16,548 nucleotides of DNA from an uncultured Nitrospira sp. (GTDB taxonomy: Bacteria > Nitrospirota > Nitrospiria > Nitrospirales > Nitrospiraceae). Both the position numbers and the translations under genes were made by a program. The number at the start of each line of letters is the position of its first letter. Position 1 is the first letter of the stretch. Location: the NCBI GenBank assembly GCA_946479785.1, contig CAMLHQ010000071.1:1-16548 (forward strand), given 5' to 3'. Of the stretch, positions 15,623-16,548 are shown piece after piece. The notes below the pieces were generated by a model. The model was not told the DNA's origin, made no database searches, and worked only from the letters and a program-made list of their open reading frames with translations.

Positions 15623-16548
15623 ATGACGCTCTCGTTCCGGGATGCGCGACATTTGTTAGCCCGAACCGGCTTTGGCGGCGATCCAAGTGAAATCAAGGGA
15701 TTGATGATGATGGATCGCGAGGCCGCGGTCGAGAGTCTCCTCAGTGGCACCAAGCAACTAGCTTTCACCAGCCCGCCCAGAGAAATTCTGACCGCCATGC
15801 CTCCACCGCAGGGCATGAGGGGCATGAGCTTTGAACAGAAGAAAGCATTCCAGGAGGAACGACGGGACGAAGCTCTGGCACTTAAGGGCTGGTGGTACCA
15901 GGAAATGTTGGCCACCGCTTCGCCGCTTACCGAACGGATGACGCTCTTTTGGCATAACCATTTCACTTCCAGTTTCAAAAAAGTGAAATGGCCCGCGCTG
16001 CTCTACCACCAAAATGTGCTGTTGCGCCGCCATGCCGTCGGATCGTTCCGTGACCTGTTGTTCAATGTGGCCACAGATCCAGCGATGATCCTCTATCTGG
16101 ACACTCAGACGAATCACAAGGACCATCCGAACGAAAATTTTGCGCGCGAACTATTCGAACTCTTTACGCTTGGGGAGGGTCATTACACTGAGCATGACAT
16201 CAAAGAAGCGGCGCGTGCCTTCACTGGCTGGCGCGTGGCCGTGCACCACGGCGGCGGATTCGTCTTCAACCGCCATCAACATGATGCCGGGGTGAAGCGG
16301 GTACTAGGCAGGAGCGGGGCTTTCCAAGGGAACGACATTTTGGCTCTGACCCTCGAACAGCCGGCATGTGCGACCCACATCACAGTGAAGCTCTGGCGAG
16401 AATTCGTTTCGGATCAGCCGGATCCAACCGAGATCGAGCGCCTCGCCGGGATCTTTCGCAAGGGCGGCTATCAAGTTAAACCGCTGCTGCGGGCTCTTTT
16501 GACTTTGCCGCAGTTCTGGGCAGTAGAGAATCACGGCGCGCTGACGAA
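15623..16548 (+). CDS. DUF1800 family protein (3' truncated by the window)
   Basis: An open frame of 308 codons runs from the ATG at 15623 to the right edge with no stop. GAGGG lies about 7 bp before the ATG. The protein begins with FRDARHLLARTGFGG, the usual DUF1800 start, and continues with ERMTLFWHNHFTSS, then the HPNENFARELFELFTLGEG signature, and EAARAFTGWR, then FNRHQHDAG; all are hallmarks of the family. There is no signal peptide at this start. DUF1800 proteins are of unknown function and are commonly encoded next to a DUF1501 (sulfatase-like, twin-arginine exported) gene. If that holds here, the partner lies to the right of the window. About 100-150 residues are probably missing. Confidence 0.9.
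   Translation, partial: MTLSFRDARHLLARTGFGGDPSEIKGLMMMDREAAVESLLSGTKQLAFTSPPREILTAMPPPQGMRGMSFEQKKAFQEERRDEALALKGWWYQEMLATASPLTERMTLFWHNHFTSSFKKVKWPALLYHQNVLLRRHAVGSFRDLLFNVATDPAMILYLDTQTNHKDHPNENFARELFELFTLGEGHYTEHDIKEAARAFTGWRVAVHHGGGFVFNRHQHDAGVKRVLGRSGAFQGNDILALTLEQPACATHITVKLWREFVSDQPDPTEIERLAGIFRKGGYQVKPLLRALLTLPQFWAVENHGALT

Noticed and set aside
1..16548. CRISPR arrays, IS elements, attachment sites or phage genes
   Set aside because: No short regularly spaced repeats, transposase or integrase motifs were seen. The tRNA-Gln genes have no neighbouring integrase or partial tRNA copy; the near-identity between them is explained by two intact genes.

Overview
This is a gene-dense, GC-rich bacterial chromosome segment with no plasmid, phage, IS element or CRISPR array. 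The combination seen here suggests a Gram-negative bacterium: a complete ISC iron-sulfur assembly operon, a class A penicillin-binding protein, two tRNA-Gln genes beside gltX, and a DUF1800 protein. The overall gene style resembles Nitrospira/Nitrospirota. That placement is an impression without alignment, and a proteobacterium cannot be excluded.

Layout: (1) The left edge (1-659, +) holds the C-terminal end of a large, probably exported protein made of about 81-residue cysteine-containing repeats of the divergent InlB B-repeat type. (2) On the minus strand, typA/bipA (3308-1452) is followed 10 bp later by an uncharacterised gene (1441-680). The typA leader has a clear TATAAT promoter immediately followed by a terminator-shaped hairpin. 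(3) mrcA/ponA (PBP1A, 3541-5922, +) runs toward the ISC operon. (4) The ISC operon on the minus strand reads iscR-iscS-iscU-iscA-hscB-hscA-iscX (11312 to 5935), with a strong terminator-like hairpin between iscA and hscB. (5) The ISC [2Fe-2S] ferredoxin gene fdx (11449-11865) is not at the end of the operon but divergent from iscR. The two share a short regulatory region with overlapping palindromes that look like IscR operators. (6) An FAD/NAD(P)H oxidoreductase (12620-11916, -) lies tail-to-tail with fdx and head-to-head with gltX (12739-14160, +). (7) Two tRNA-Gln genes (CUG, UUG), identical outside the anticodon arm, follow gltX. (8) A YahK/CAD-type zinc alcohol dehydrogenase (15475-14429, -) is divergent from a DUF1800 gene (15623 to beyond the right edge, +).

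How the genes work together: IscS supplies sulfur, IscU is the scaffold, and HscB/HscA release the cluster from the LPPVK motif of IscU. IscA acts as carrier, Fdx as electron donor, IscX as modulator and IscR as cluster-sensing regulator. The nearby reductase is a candidate, by position only, for an electron-transfer partner of Fdx. GltX next to two tRNA-Gln genes fits the indirect route (Glu-tRNA-Gln made first, then amidated), but the window cannot prove this.

I found no convincing previously undescribed system. The most worthwhile leads are regulatory: the shared iscR/fdx operator region, the hairpin that may split the ISC operon, and the hairpin at the very start of the typA transcript. 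There are also protein-level oddities: a zinc-finger-type HscB and a reductase with an altered nucleotide-binding loop.
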